64,000 nt of DNA from Staphylococcus debuckii (lineage in GTDB: Bacteria; Bacillota; Bacilli; Staphylococcales; Staphylococcaceae): positions 2,604,001-2,668,000 of the forward strand of contig NZ_CP033460.1 of assembly GCF_003718735.1 (NCBI RefSeq), written 5' to 3'. Position 1 is the stretch's first letter. Each line of letters starts with the position of its first letter. The position numbers were made by a program, and so were the translations under genes. Positions 33,959 to 42,351 of the stretch are shown here, piece by piece. Below the pieces are notes generated by a model, which did no database searches, was not told the origin of the DNA, and was given only the letters and a program-made list of their open reading frames with translations.

Positions 33959-35327
33959 TTAATTAATGCCTTCCATATCAATACCTGTATCTTTTTCACG
34001 TTTTTTCTTTTCTTGCACCCACCATAATGATTCTTTAGGATTGTTGGCTGCTTTTTCAAAGTCTTCCTCAGTATCAACATTTGGATATGATCCTTTTAAA
34101 GACCTGCTGGCAGTATTAGTATGCAAAAAGAAGATAACCAAGAAACCAATGATACTAATGGCTGTCAGATAAAACGCCGGCATTAAAGGTAATTGCTAAT
34201 GTACGATAGCGTATATGTGTAAAGAAAATTGTCGGCAGTGTGCCTGGCATCGTTCCTTCGTATGTCGCTAAGAAAATTCCTAAGATTAAAATTCCGATTG
34301 CGACCGGCAAAATGGCTTTGAAGTTAATCAACCAGAATGCCAAAATACTGAAGAGAATCACACCGCTTAAACCAAATAACATTACTTTCTTATCACCAAT
34401 CTTATCTGCTGTTTTACCATAGAATAATGCTAGCGGAATCATGATCGCCATGATACAAGTTATCAAGACGGTTACCATACCATTTTTGACGCCAATCACT
34501 TCTTCTAAATAAGACGGCAAATATGAGGTTACCATATAGTTCGTTACATTAAAGAATACGACCATTACGAAACAAACAATAATGTCTTTGTAATAGAAGC
34601 GGACACTTGTCCAAAAGCTGATTTTATCACGTTCGCTTCCACTAGATAATTCATTTTCATATATTGGTGTTTCTTGTAAATGTGTTCTTAAGTATAGTCC
34701 GACAAAACCTAAAATCAGACCGAAGAAGAAGGGAATTCTCCAACCCCATGCGGCCATTTGCGCATCTGATAATGAGAAGAATAAAACACCGCATAGTACG
34801 GAAGCAGCAATATATCCTGATAAAGTACCGATTTCTAATCCGCTTCCCAATGAATTACGTCGGTTATCAGGTGCTGTTTCAGCTACATACACCATAGCTC
34901 CTGCATATTCTCCTCCAGTTGAAAATCCTTGGACAACCCTTCCGACTAATAATAGAATCGGTGCCCATACTCCTATTTGTCCATACGTCGGCAGACAACC
35001 GATCAGTACTGTAGAAATAGCCATCATTACAATTGTGATGGTCAATACAATTTTCCGTCCGAATTTATCCCCAATAATACCGAAGACAATACCTCCGACA
35101 GGGCGTAATAAAAATGCAATTGCAAACGTTGCAAAAGTAAATACTAATTTTAATTGATCATTTTGAACATCTGAAAAGAAGTTCTTACTGATGATAACAG
35201 CTAAATAAGAATAGAGACCGAAGTCAAACCATTCCATAGCGTTACCAATCCCAGTTGCGACCACACTCCTCTTAGCCACACTGGCATCCACGCGATTAAT
35301 TTTGTTTTTAAACGCATGTACTTTCAT
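33959..35327 (-). pseudogene. proP: ProP-type MFS transporter gene with internal deletion
   Basis: The 5' part (34155-35327, 390 aa) reads as a normal metabolite:H+ symporter of the ProP family: [53 protein letters not shown]. After the family motif [10 protein letters not shown] it runs into junk and stops. The rest continues in another frame as [20 protein letters not shown] then a charged tail, beginning near 34183. In relatives about 30 residues with a GGTTP-type motif and helix 11 stand between these two parts. So a deletion that is not a multiple of three removed them near 34180-34190. A truncated protein is unlikely to transport. The start ATG has a good gaggag site. Confidence 0.82.
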
Positions 35328-35640
35328 CTCCTCTACGTTTAGTGATAAAACATATGTAATTATATACCACTATTCAAAAGTATCAAACAACAACTTTTCA
35401 AAAATACAATAATTAACATTTTTAACGATTTTGTAGTTTTCGTGGCTAAATTTACAAATAAGTTGTGGTTATAAAAATTTGCGTAAGAGGAGATTGTGTA
35501 CAATTTTTGAAGATAATAATAATTTTTTATAGCAAATCGATCGATAAAAGCTATGACATATTCTGTCGTCCTCTTTGAGAAAAAGTTAAAAAAAGAGCGT
35601 AAAGTTCATCATTTTTATAAAATTTATAATAATTAAAAAT
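35328..35640. other. AT-rich gap between proP and the toxin gene
   Basis: No ORF is seen. It must contain the proP promoter on the minus strand. It is low in GC, with poly-A and poly-T tracts, and I find no strong hairpin. Confidence 0.45.
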
Positions 35641-35676
35641 AATATACTTGCACTATGGATAGTAGTATAATAATAA
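35641..35676 (+). promoter_or_regulatory. Probable promoter of the toxin mRNA
   Basis: TTGCAC at 35648-35653 and TATAAT at 35666-35671 lie only 12 bases apart. TAATAA at 35671-35676 would give 17 bases. The exact boxes are not settled, but a promoter here would place the mRNA start just ahead of the hairpin. Confidence 0.4.
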
Positions 35677-35679
35677 GGT

Positions 35680-35726
35680 CGCTATCATATATAGCGCAAT
35701 CCTCCGCAAAGGAGGTGATGCGCTAT
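35680..35726 (+). promoter_or_regulatory. Start-sequestering hairpin in the toxin leader
   Basis: Arms atagcgca (35691-35698) and tgcgctat (35719-35726) pair perfectly, and inside them cctcc (35701-35705) pairs with ggagg (35711-35715). They hide both the ribosome site aaaggaggtga and the first two bases of the ATG. A second copy of cgctat at 35680-35685 can pair with atagcg, giving a competing hairpin that would free the start. Confidence 0.7.
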
Positions 35727-35835
35727 GGCTGATATTTTCATCAGTGCTTTAATTACGACGCTATTTTCCACAATTAGCGGTTGTGTTATCGCATTGTTCA
35801 CGCATTGGTTAAGCGAAAAACATAAAAATAAATAA
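35725..35835 (+). CDS. Fst/PepA1-family type I toxin
   Basis: A 36-aa peptide starting MADIFISALITTLFSTISG and ending HWLSEKHKNK: one membrane helix with an ISGCVIALFTHWLS core and a basic tail. The ISGCxIAxFxxWLS pattern matches the small membrane toxins of the Fst/PepA1 (SprA1) family of staphylococci and enterococci, which lodge in the membrane and halt growth or kill. The ribosome site aaaggaggtga is strong but folded away. On the opposite strand a promoter fires an antisense RNA over the mRNA end. It is near the ends of a proP pseudogene and folE2. The call rests on motif and locus design. Confidence 0.82.
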   Translation: MADIFISALITTLFSTISGCVIALFTHWLSEKHKNK

Positions 35836-35841
35836 TTAACC

Positions 35842-35914
35842 AACACCTGTAGATACATAGAAATAACCCCATTCATTATGGCCTTAATGAGTGGGGTTTG
35901 GTGTGTCATTTTTT
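35842..35914. terminator. Shared bidirectional terminator of toxin and antisense RNAs
   Basis: Arms aaccccattcatta (35865-35878) and taatgagtggggtt (35885-35898) pair with one G-U. An outer stem acacc/ggtgt lengthens it on the plus side, and tcattttttacg follows. On the minus side gttatttcta follows. Confidence 0.78.
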
Positions 35915-35930
35915 ACGACTGATATTTTAT
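35860..35930 (-). ncRNA. Antisense antitoxin RNA of the Fst-like module
   Basis: A strong promoter on the minus strand (35937-35965) would start an RNA near 35930. It would run through the shared hairpin and end just beyond it near 35860, about 70 bases. It is complementary to the 3' end of the toxin mRNA, and its 5' end aaaatatcag is complementary to CTGATATTTT at toxin codons 2-5 (35729-35738). This is the arrangement of the Fst RNA II. Ends are estimated. Confidence 0.65.
35919..35928 (+). repeat. Direct repeat CTGATATTTT, copy 2
   Basis: The same ten bases occur at 35729-35738 inside the toxin start and at 35919-35928 inside the antisense 5' end. Such paired repeats (DRa/DRb) let the antisense RNA of Fst-type modules contact the toxin start. 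Confidence 0.65.
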
Positions 35931-35936
35931 AATTTT

Positions 35937-35965
35937 ATTATACAGAAGACTCCTTTATTATGCAA
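35937..35965 (-). promoter_or_regulatory. Promoter of the antisense RNA
   Basis: On the minus strand TTGCAT (35960-35965) and TATAAT (35937-35942) are 17 bases apart, close to the sigma-A ideal. It does not precede any ORF on that strand. Confidence 0.75.
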
Positions 35966-36041
35966 CCAATAATCACAGATACTCGGCTATAACTTGAAAA
36001 ATAATTTCAGCTTAGTCAACCATGATTTAATAAATGAAAAA

Positions 36042-36102
36042 ACACTCTTGAGACAGAGAGACATAAAATAACTCTTACTTCCGTCTTCTCTCCCAAGAGT
36101 GT
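36042..36102 (-). terminator. folE2 terminator
   Basis: Arms acactcttg and caagagtgt around a long loop with an inner agagaga-type stem. On the minus strand a run of six T follows. Confidence 0.82.
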
Positions 36103-36114
36103 GATATTTTAGCT

Positions 36115-36993
36115 TTATTTTCTATATTTTAATTTTGCGAATGCATCATGTTGATGAATAGACTCTTCATTGCGGCATTCTATATCAAAGCCTTCTGTCC
36201 AATCTAATTCAACTAAATCAGCTGCAATCAAACGAATTAAATCTTCGACAAAGCGCGGATTTTCGTAAGCGCGTTCTGTTACTCTTTTTTCATCTGGACG
36301 TTTTAAAATCGGATATAAAATAGAGCTGGCATTCGCTTCCATAGCATCTAAAATAATTTCTTTATAATCTGTCGGTAAAGTTGCTGAAGGATCGATGTAC
36401 ATCTTCACAGTAATGACACCGCGTTGGTTATGTGCGGAATATTCGCTGATTTCTTTCGAACATGGGCACAATGTAGTAACTGTGGCTTGAATTGTCAATT
36501 CTTTACGTGTCACTTGATTGCCTGCTACAGCTAAGCCATATGTTACGTCCGCGTTGCCTACCGCTTTCATATTAGTAACTGGACTATAACGATTGAAGAA
36601 CCATTTGCCAGATACATCTACGCCTGCTGAACTTTGCTTCATGTGTTTTTCTAAAGTATGCAAAACAGCTTCTAAATTATTAAATGTCAGTTCTAATCCA
36701 TTGTCATAATGTTTCTCAACACTTTCTAAGATACGGCTCATGTTGATACCTTTTTCTTCACGAGTCAGACTTGTGGAGAAAGCGAAAGTACCTGCTGTTT
36801 GATAATCATCTATCACTACTGGATAAACTAAATTTTTAATTCCTACTTCTTCAATTTCGAATAAAAAATCTTTATGTGTACTTTGTAAATCGGTCATTTC
36901 TTCTTTTATAGTAGGCTTTGTACCTTCGATTGGATCAACAGAACCGAAGTGTCTCCAACGACCTTCACGTGTTGTTAAATCAAATTCACTCAT
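36115..36993 (-). CDS. folE2: GTP cyclohydrolase, FolE2 type
   Basis: A 292-aa GTP cyclohydrolase IB, which makes dihydroneopterin triphosphate for folate. Its landmarks are [37 protein letters not shown] and the metal/catalytic [20 protein letters not shown] (Cys near 145). The ATG at 36993 lies nine bases after a tggagg site; the longer frame from 37020 has none. The stop of bshB2 is shortly upstream, so the folE2, bshB2 and yojF genes read as one unit. FolE2 works with Zn or Mn and often backs up FolE under zinc shortage. Confidence 0.94.
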   Translation of the reverse strand: MSEFDLTTREGRWRHFGSVDPIEGTKPTIKEEMTDLQSTHKDFLFEIEEVGIKNLVYPVVIDDYQTAGTFAFSTSLTREEKGINMSRILESVEKHYDNGLELTFNNLEAVLHTLEKHMKQSSAGVDVSGKWFFNRYSPVTNMKAVGNADVTYGLAVAGNQVTRKELTIQATVTTLCPCSKEISEYSAHNQRGVITVKMYIDPSATLPTDYKEIILDAMEANASSILYPILKRPDEKRVTERAYENPRFVEDLIRLIAADLVELDWTEGFDIECRNEESIHQHDAFAKLKYRK

Positions 36994-37009
36994 CTGTGTG
37001 CGCCTCCAC

Positions 37010-37675
37010 TTATGATTCAAATTTATATGTCCAATAGGCTTCTTGTTCTAAAAAACCTTTGGCTTCGTCTGGCACTTGCGGTTCTGCTAATTGTTGCAAG
37101 AACGGACCAGACTGTGATGCATGTGCTTTAAATGCGTTTAATTTCATTTCTTTGTACTCGCTGATGTCATTGACTACGTCAGGTTCCCCTAATTCTTCAA
37201 TAGCATCATTGCTGAATGCGACCAGTTGCAAACGTGGTCTTTCATCTTCTGGCATACGGCCGACTGTGCGGATTACCGCATCTGCAGTTGCTTCATGATC
37301 AGGATGTACCGCATACCCTGGATAAAATGAAATAATTAATGAAGGATGAAGCTCTTCAATTAAAGACTGCACCATCCCATCAATTTTTTCATAAGGTTCG
37401 AATTCTACTGTTTTATCGCGATACCCCATCTTGCGTAAATCTTTGATACCGATTGCTTTCGCAGCTTCTTCCAATTCACGTTCACGAATTTCCGGAAGTG
37501 ATTCTCGTGTCGCAAACGGTGGATTCCCCAAATTACGGCCCATCTGACCGAGTGTCAAACAAGCATATGTTACAGGCACGCCATTATCGATATAGCGCGC
37601 TAATGTTCCTGCTGATGAGAACGTCTCATCGTCAGGATGCGGAAAAATAACGAGTACTTGGCTTTCCTCTGACAT
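37010..37675 (-). CDS. bshB2: Bacillithiol-pathway deacetylase BshB2
   Basis: A 221-aa PIG-L/LmbE-type zinc deacetylase that removes acetyl from N-acetylglucosaminyl malate on the way to bacillithiol, the low-molecular thiol of staphylococci. Zinc ligands lie in [16 protein letters not shown] near the start and [13 protein letters not shown] near 125. It ends 16 bases before the folE2 start. The next gene upstream is a YojF homologue, and the yojF-bshB2 pair is also found in Bacillus. Confidence 0.93.
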   Translation of the reverse strand: MSEESQVLVIFPHPDDETFSSAGTLARYIDNGVPVTYACLTLGQMGRNLGNPPFATRESLPEIRERELEEAAKAIGIKDLRKMGYRDKTVEFEPYEKIDGMVQSLIEELHPSLIISFYPGYAVHPDHEATADAVIRTVGRMPEDERPRLQLVAFSNDAIEELGEPDVVNDISEYKEMKLNAFKAHASQSGPFLQQLAEPQVPDEAKGFLEQEAYWTYKFES

Positions 37676-37687
37676 GTTACGTCCTCC

Positions 37688-38047
37688 TTATATTTGGAAA
37701 GGAACAGTGCTGATTTCTAATGTTGCAGCTAACTGTCCTTCATAATTAAAACCTGCTAATAAAAATTCATTATTCTCATTGACTTCATAATGCGTCAAAC
37801 CTTGCACATAAACCCAGCCATTATCTTGCAGTTTCAAGCCTACTCTGAACGGATCTTTGCCCCCGCCTTTCAGTTTGGCATGTTCAAAAACTACCTTTAT
37901 ATTTCTTAAAAAAGTCCCTGCATTAAAGACGCGTTGATCGAAATGATTCGCATATGCCCCGTTCGTCGTCTCGACATGCAGATAAACCGGCTGGTCTACA
38001 TACGATTCAAGCAATGCTTGAACTTTCTCGTATTCAATCGGTTCCAA
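37688..38047 (-). CDS. yojF: YojF family protein (DUF1806)
   Basis: A 119-aa soluble protein with a beta-rich fold: YLHVETTNGAYANH, RNIKVVFEHAKLKGGGKDPFRVGLKLQDNGWVYVQGLTHYE. It matches the YojF/DUF1806 family, linked to bshB2 in Bacilli. The TTG at 38047 is used because agggag lies about eight bases ahead; a GTG at 38056 overlaps that site. Role in bacillithiol or metal metabolism is only inferred from linkage. Confidence 0.85.
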   Translation of the reverse strand: MEPIEYEKVQALLESYVDQPVYLHVETTNGAYANHFDQRVFNAGTFLRNIKVVFEHAKLKGGGKDPFRVGLKLQDNGWVYVQGLTHYEVNENNEFLLAGFNYEGQLAATLEISTVPFQI

Positions 38048-38493
38048 TTCCTTCACTCCCTTGCGTAAAACGCAACAAATAGAATTAGTTTAGTAATTCA
38101 TTTATATATTTTACTTCATTATATTCAGTATTTATTAACAGTAACTGTTGCGTTACCGTGACTTGTATCACTTTATTGTACTAAATCTGCGGATATAAAT
38201 ATATCGTCTTGCTCAATTTATTCCGACAATTTAAATAAGATTTTTCTCTTGCCCATGCCGTTCATAATTTAGAAACAATATTTTAATTATATAACTGTTC
38301 GGCGAGTTTCTAAAGAGGTTAAAGTGATATTTCTGGAATTTTAAAGTGCTTTACTATCTGTTTATGTTTGCCGTCGTTATAATAGGTGTGTATTCAGAGT
38401 TGGAATGGACTGAAAGAGACCTGGTGTCGTGTTAGGGGCACTCTTATTCAGTCTGCTCCTCTCCCATTACTTTTTTCCCGAAGGAGGATATCA
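38048..38493. promoter_or_regulatory. Divergent control region, yojF and nagB
   Basis: No ORF is seen in these 446 bases. Inverted half-sites acgcaaca (38070-38077) and tgttgcgt (38146-38153) and a palindrome aacagtaactgtt near 38136-38150 lie on the yojF side. TATAAT at 38378-38383 may serve nagB; its -35 is weak. A stem with arms gactgaa (38408) and ttcagtc (38448) sits in the nagB leader before a strong ribosome site. A regulator site is likely, but which one is unclear. Confidence 0.45.
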
Positions 38494-39237
38494 GTGAAGA
38501 TTATTAATTTAGGTAATCGCCATGATGCGTCGTTTTATACAGCGTGTGAGTTGTTCAACCAGATTGAGCGTAATCCTGAGAGTAAGTTAGGGTTAGCGAC
38601 TGGCGGCACTATGGTGGATGTATATGGGCATTTCGTCAATTTGTTGAAGATGAATGATGTGGATGTTTCTAAGGTCGAGACGTTCAACTTGGATGAGTAT
38701 GTGGGTTTAGCGCAAACGCATCCTGAAAGTTATCATCAATATATGCAGAATGTCTTGTTCGATCAGTATCCTTTTTTCACGGCGAGCCGTGTGCATGTGC
38801 CTGTGGGTGATGCTGAGGATTTAGATGCGGAAGCTGAGCGTTATGAACAATTGGTTCGAGAACGTGGGCCTGCGGATATTCAGATTCTAGGCATTGGCGA
38901 GAATGGTCATATCGGGTTTAATGAGCCTGGGACTTCTAAGGAGAGTAAGACGCGTGTTGTAGATTTAACTGAAAGTACGATTCGTGCGAATAGTCGTTAT
39001 TTTGACAATGAGGATGAGGTGCCGAAACAGGCGATTTCTATGGGGCTTTCTACTATTATGTCTGCGAAACGGATTATCTTGCTGGCTTTTGGTGAGAAAA
39101 AGAAAGCGGCTATTACCAAATTGGCAAGCGGGGTTGAAGATGCTGATGTGCCTGCGACTATTTTATATGAGCATCCGAATGTGGAAATTTATGTAGATGA
39201 TGCAGCAGCTCCAGATGATATGGGACGAGATGTTTAG
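38494..39237 (+). CDS. nagB: Glucosamine-6-phosphate deaminase
   Basis: A 247-aa enzyme that turns glucosamine 6-phosphate into fructose 6-phosphate and ammonia. It has LGLATGGTMVDVYGHFV, the active-site EYVGLAQTHPESYHQYM (Asp/Tyr near 65-80), and GIGENGHIGFNEPGTSKESKTRVV. The GTG at 38494 follows a strong aaggagga site; a frame from 38386 has no such site. The next gene is hxlA, 103 bases on with its own likely promoter. Confidence 0.93.
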   Translation: MKIINLGNRHDASFYTACELFNQIERNPESKLGLATGGTMVDVYGHFVNLLKMNDVDVSKVETFNLDEYVGLAQTHPESYHQYMQNVLFDQYPFFTASRVHVPVGDAEDLDAEAERYEQLVRERGPADIQILGIGENGHIGFNEPGTSKESKTRVVDLTESTIRANSRYFDNEDEVPKQAISMGLSTIMSAKRIILLAFGEKKKAAITKLASGVEDADVPATILYEHPNVEIYVDDAAAPDDMGRDV

Positions 39238-39259
39238 GTAATACAGAAATATGTGCCGT

Positions 39260-39284
39260 GTTTGATTTCGCTACTGCGGGGTAT
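39260..39284 (+). promoter_or_regulatory. Candidate sigma-B promoter of hxlAB
   Basis: GTTTGA at 39260-39265 and GGGTAT at 39279-39284, 13 bases apart, fit the staphylococcal sigma-B consensus. An overlapping sigma-A reading (TTGATT/TATTAT) is also possible. Confidence 0.45.
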
Positions 39285-39340
39285 ATTATTTATCGTGAAC
39301 TCGTATTAAAAAATATTAAAATATGAAGGGATGAATCATT

Positions 39341-39973
39341 TTGGAACTACAATTAGCAATTGATTTATTAAATAAAGAAGAAGCGGCAGAATTAGCTAAT
39401 AAAGTAAAAGATTATGTTGATATCGTAGAAATCGGTACTCCTATCATATATAACGAAGGCTTGCCATCAGTACAATACATGGACGAGCATATTGACGGTG
39501 TTAAAGTGCTTGCAGATATGAAAATTATGGACGCTGCAGATTACGAAGTCAGCCAAGCAGTTAAATTCGGCGCTGACGTAGTAACTATCTTAGGTGTGGC
39601 TGAAGACGCATCAATCAAAGCTGCCATCGAAGAAGCACACAAAAACGACAAACAATTATTAGTCGATATGATTGCAGTGCAAGATATCGAAAAACGTGCG
39701 AAAGAATTGGATGAAATGGGTGCTGACTATATCGCAGTACACATTGGTTATGACTTGCAAGCAGAAGGCAAATCTCCATTAGAAGACTTGCACAAAGTTA
39801 AATCTGTTATCAAAAATTCTAAAGTTGCGGTTGCCGGCGGAATCAAACCGGATACTATCAAAGATATCGTAGCTGAAGGTCCGGATTTAGTTATCGTTGG
39901 TGGCGGTATTGCAAACGCTGACGATCCTGTAGAAGCTGCGAAAGCTTGCCGCGACGCAGTTAAGGGTGAATAA
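39341..39973 (+). CDS. hxlA: 3-Hexulose-6-phosphate synthase
   Basis: A 210-aa TIM-barrel enzyme that joins formaldehyde to ribulose 5-phosphate, giving hexulose 6-phosphate. It starts LQLAIDLLNKEEAAELA, has VLADMKIMDAADYE (catalytic Asp-x-Lys), AVHIGYDLQAEG and AVAGGIKPDT. TTG at 39341 follows a gaaggga site. hxlB begins four bases after it. The pair removes formaldehyde or makes ribulose phosphate. A candidate sigma-B promoter lies upstream. Confidence 0.93.
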   Translation: MELQLAIDLLNKEEAAELANKVKDYVDIVEIGTPIIYNEGLPSVQYMDEHIDGVKVLADMKIMDAADYEVSQAVKFGADVVTILGVAEDASIKAAIEEAHKNDKQLLVDMIAVQDIEKRAKELDEMGADYIAVHIGYDLQAEGKSPLEDLHKVKSVIKNSKVAVAGGIKPDTIKDIVAEGPDLVIVGGGIANADDPVEAAKACRDAVKGE

Positions 39974-39976
39974 TCT

Positions 39977-40522
39977 ATGGCCAAACTACAATATCCATTG
40001 ATTTTGGACGAGTTGAAAACGACTTTATCCAATGTCAAAGATGAAGATGTTGAAAACTTTGAACAGGCTGTGAAAGATGCCAAGCATGTTTTCGTAGCCG
40101 GCAAAGGCCGCTCAGGCTTTGTCGCAAACGGCTTTACGATGCGTTTGAATCAGCTTGAACAACCTGCTTTCATTATCGGAGGCATTACAACGCCTTCGAT
40201 TCATGAAGGCGACTTGTTCATCGTGATTTCAGGTTCGGGCAGTACAGAACATTTACGTCTGCTTGCTGAAAAAGCCAAAGGTGAAGGCGCTAAAGTAGCC
40301 TTGATTACCACTCAACCCGATTCTAAAATCGGTGAACTTGCCGATACGGTTATCGAATTACCGGCCGGTACGAAATATGATGCAGAAGGTTCGGAACAGC
40401 CGCTCGGCAGTTTGTTTGAACAATCTGCACAACTTTTCTTGGATGCCGTTGTGTTGGATTTCATGCAGGATTTCAATATTGATGAAACGGCAATGCAGGA
40501 AAATCATGCGAATTTAGAGTAA
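39977..40522 (+). CDS. hxlB: 6-Phospho-3-hexuloisomerase
   Basis: A 181-aa SIS-domain isomerase that turns hexulose 6-phosphate into fructose 6-phosphate. The SIS phosphate-binding pattern appears as VFVAGKGRSGFVANGFTMRL near 35-55 and FIVISGSGSTEHLRLLAEKAK near 75-100; SLFEQSAQLFLDAVVLDFM is the last helix of the fold. It follows hxlA by four bases in the classical operon order. Its terminator is at 40540. Confidence 0.94.
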   Translation: MAKLQYPLILDELKTTLSNVKDEDVENFEQAVKDAKHVFVAGKGRSGFVANGFTMRLNQLEQPAFIIGGITTPSIHEGDLFIVISGSGSTEHLRLLAEKAKGEGAKVALITTQPDSKIGELADTVIELPAGTKYDAEGSEQPLGSLFEQSAQLFLDAVVLDFMQDFNIDETAMQENHANLE

Positions 40523-40539
40523 AATATTTTGATAAGTTG

Positions 40540-40570
40540 AAGGCTGGGACATGAAAAATGTTCTAGCCTT
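40540..40570 (+). terminator. hxlAB terminator
   Basis: Arms aaggctgggacat and atgttctagcctt with G-U pairs, then tttttct. Confidence 0.82.
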
Positions 40571-40645
40571 TTTTCTATGGATAGCCTGAAACTCCGCCAC
40601 ATACTCCCTCGCCTCTCCCCTCAAGAACTACTCTTCTCATCACAC

Positions 40646-40675
40646 CTTCTCTCTAAAGCTTTCTTTTCCCAAAAA
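40646..40675 (+). repeat. Copy 4 of a dispersed intergenic motif
   Basis: This is the clearest copy: cttctctctaaagctttc followed by ttttcccaaaaaa. Others are at 2401, 9301, 25865 and 42352. Confidence 0.5.
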
Positions 40676-40688
40676 ATCTCAAGAAAAA

Positions 40689-40721
40689 AAGGACTGGAAC
40701 ATCTAAATAGTTCCAATCCTT
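40689..40721 (-). terminator. azo1 terminator
   Basis: Arms aaggactggaac and gttccaatcctt with one G-U; on the minus strand seven T follow. It lies past the azo1 stop. Confidence 0.83.
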
Positions 40722-40777
40722 GCTTTCTAAGTTGGCAACAGACAATGCAACAGCATCATTTCTGCACCGCTTCACTA

Positions 40778-41344
40778 TTATTTTAAATGTTCGTATGGAC
40801 GGCTTTCTGCGAAGGACACGATTTGCTCTACGAATAAACGTGAACGTAATTGGAATTCTTCGTCTTGTAAATAGAAAGAGCCGTCGTCGAGTTTACCGAA
40901 GTCTGAATCATGCGTAGCGATTTGTGTCGGCACCGCAATACCAAGTAAAGTACGCACGATTAAGCGCAAGTGTGATAATGGTTCTGCACTGACAATACCG
41001 CCGCTATTACCCATTAAACCAACAGGCTTCATTTTGAAATCGTCCATTGTTAAATGATCGAGTGCATTTTTCAAGATACCAGAGTAAGAACCATGATAGT
41101 TCGGCGTACCTAAAATAATAAAGTCCGCTTCACGTGCCTTCTTCTGCAACGCTTCGACATTGCGCTTATATGCATCAGGCGGGTTGCTCGCTCCTGACAC
41201 ATCTAATGTATGAATCGGCTGATCTGCCAAATCAAAGATTTCTGTTTCAACATCTTTCTCTTCTAGTTGTCCTTTTAAGTATTGCGCAAGCGCGTTCGTA
41301 TGTGAATTCACACGTGCACTTCCTACAATAATTAAGCCTTTCAT
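40778..41344 (-). CDS. azo1: FMN-dependent NADPH azoreductase
   Basis: A 188-aa flavodoxin-like reductase that matches staphylococcal Azo1 in length and sequence: [21 protein letters not shown], the FMN loop [21 protein letters not shown], and [21 protein letters not shown]. It passes electrons from NADPH to azo dyes, quinones or nitro compounds, with FMN. The start and length agree with relatives. A single gene ending in a terminator at 40689. Confidence 0.93.
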   Translation of the reverse strand: MKGLIIVGSARVNSHTNALAQYLKGQLEEKDVETEIFDLADQPIHTLDVSGASNPPDAYKRNVEALQKKAREADFIILGTPNYHGSYSGILKNALDHLTMDDFKMKPVGLMGNSGGIVSAEPLSHLRLIVRTLLGIAVPTQIATHDSDFGKLDDGSFYLQDEEFQLRSRLFVEQIVSFAESRPYEHLK

Positions 41345-41428
41345 AATATTTCACCTCATAATATATTTTCAAATTGACTCTCTTCAAGTGGGCGCCTTTA
41401 CCCCACTGTATGCTCGCACTTTAGCGAC

Positions 41429-42307
41429 TTATCCTTCATGCTTCTGATTTTCTACCAGCATTTTATTGATTGCTTTGCCGACACCACTATGTTCGTTAGT
41501 ATCCGTAATATCTTTCGCATATTCCTTCACTTCAGGAATCGCATTTTCCATCGCAACCGGATAACCGACACGTTCTAACATCGACACATCATTCATATTG
41601 TCGCCGATCGCCATCACATCTTTCATCTCGATGCCCAGCTGTCTCGCAATCTCTTCAAGCGCAATCCCTTTTTGCGCATAAGCATTGGTAATTTCAATAT
41701 TACCGCGAGCTGACGATGAAATTGCCAAATTAGAATGTTGCGCTAACTGCTTGCTGACACGTTCAATTTTCTCAACATCCGCATCATAAGCAAGAATCTT
41801 CATTACAATTTCGCCGCGTCGACCAGTGATTTGATCATAATTATCTACCACTTTCAACGTTCCTTGATCGATACGATGCTGGATATGATTGCGAATCTTT
41901 TCCACATCCGCTTTCTGACCCGCATGCTCCGCGATATCAATATAAATATCCAAGTCTTTCTGAGGATCCTCCGTATAAATACCGAAATTCGTATACACTT
42001 GATAATACACATCGTCTTGATTCAATACATCCGTGATTTGTTCAATCATCTCTCTATTCAAACTAGAAGTATGCATAATATCAAATGATTCATCACGCAC
42101 TTCCGCACCATTCAAGCAGATATAAGGCACCTTCAAGCCTGTAGGTTCAATCGGAGAACTCGCTTCATAGAACGCACGTCCAGTCGCGATAACCACAGTA
42201 ATCCCTTGATCCTGCGCTGCTTTAATCGCTTGGATATTTTCCTCAGAGACCTCATGTCCCGCATTTAATAAAGTACCATCCATATCAGTTGCAATCAATT
42301 TAATCAT
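41429..42307 (-). CDS. Cof-type HAD phosphatase, subfamily IIB
   Basis: A 292-aa HAD-IIB protein of the Cof/YcsE kind. Motif I is TDMDGTLLN (8-16), motif II VVIATGRAFYEA, motif III AIGDNMNDVSMLE near 235-250. Such enzymes dephosphorylate sugar phosphates or flavin and pyridoxal phosphates; the substrate is not visible. Its neighbours do not tell more. Single gene. Confidence 0.9.
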   Translation of the reverse strand: MIKLIATDMDGTLLNAGHEVSEENIQAIKAAQDQGITVVIATGRAFYEASSPIEPTGLKVPYICLNGAEVRDESFDIMHTSSLNREMIEQITDVLNQDDVYYQVYTNFGIYTEDPQKDLDIYIDIAEHAGQKADVEKIRNHIQHRIDQGTLKVVDNYDQITGRRGEIVMKILAYDADVEKIERVSKQLAQHSNLAISSSARGNIEITNAYAQKGIALEEIARQLGIEMKDVMAIGDNMNDVSMLERVGYPVAMENAIPEVKEYAKDITDTNEHSGVGKAINKMLVENQKHEG

Positions 42308-42351
42308 GACTTTACCTCATTTCTATTGTCTTTAACTTGCAGAAATTTAAT

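Noticed and set aside
34155..34183. Treating the 74-aa frame at 33959-34183 as a separate small gene
   Set aside because: Its sequence is the expected tail of the ProP family, so it is a fragment of a broken gene.
35685..35909. 74-aa minus-strand frame over the toxin locus
   Set aside because: It has no ribosome site and lies antisense to the toxin; the plus strand has clear signals.
38386..38493. Longer NagB with 36 extra residues
   Set aside because: The extension is unlike NagB and lacks a ribosome site, whereas GTG at 38494 follows a strong one.
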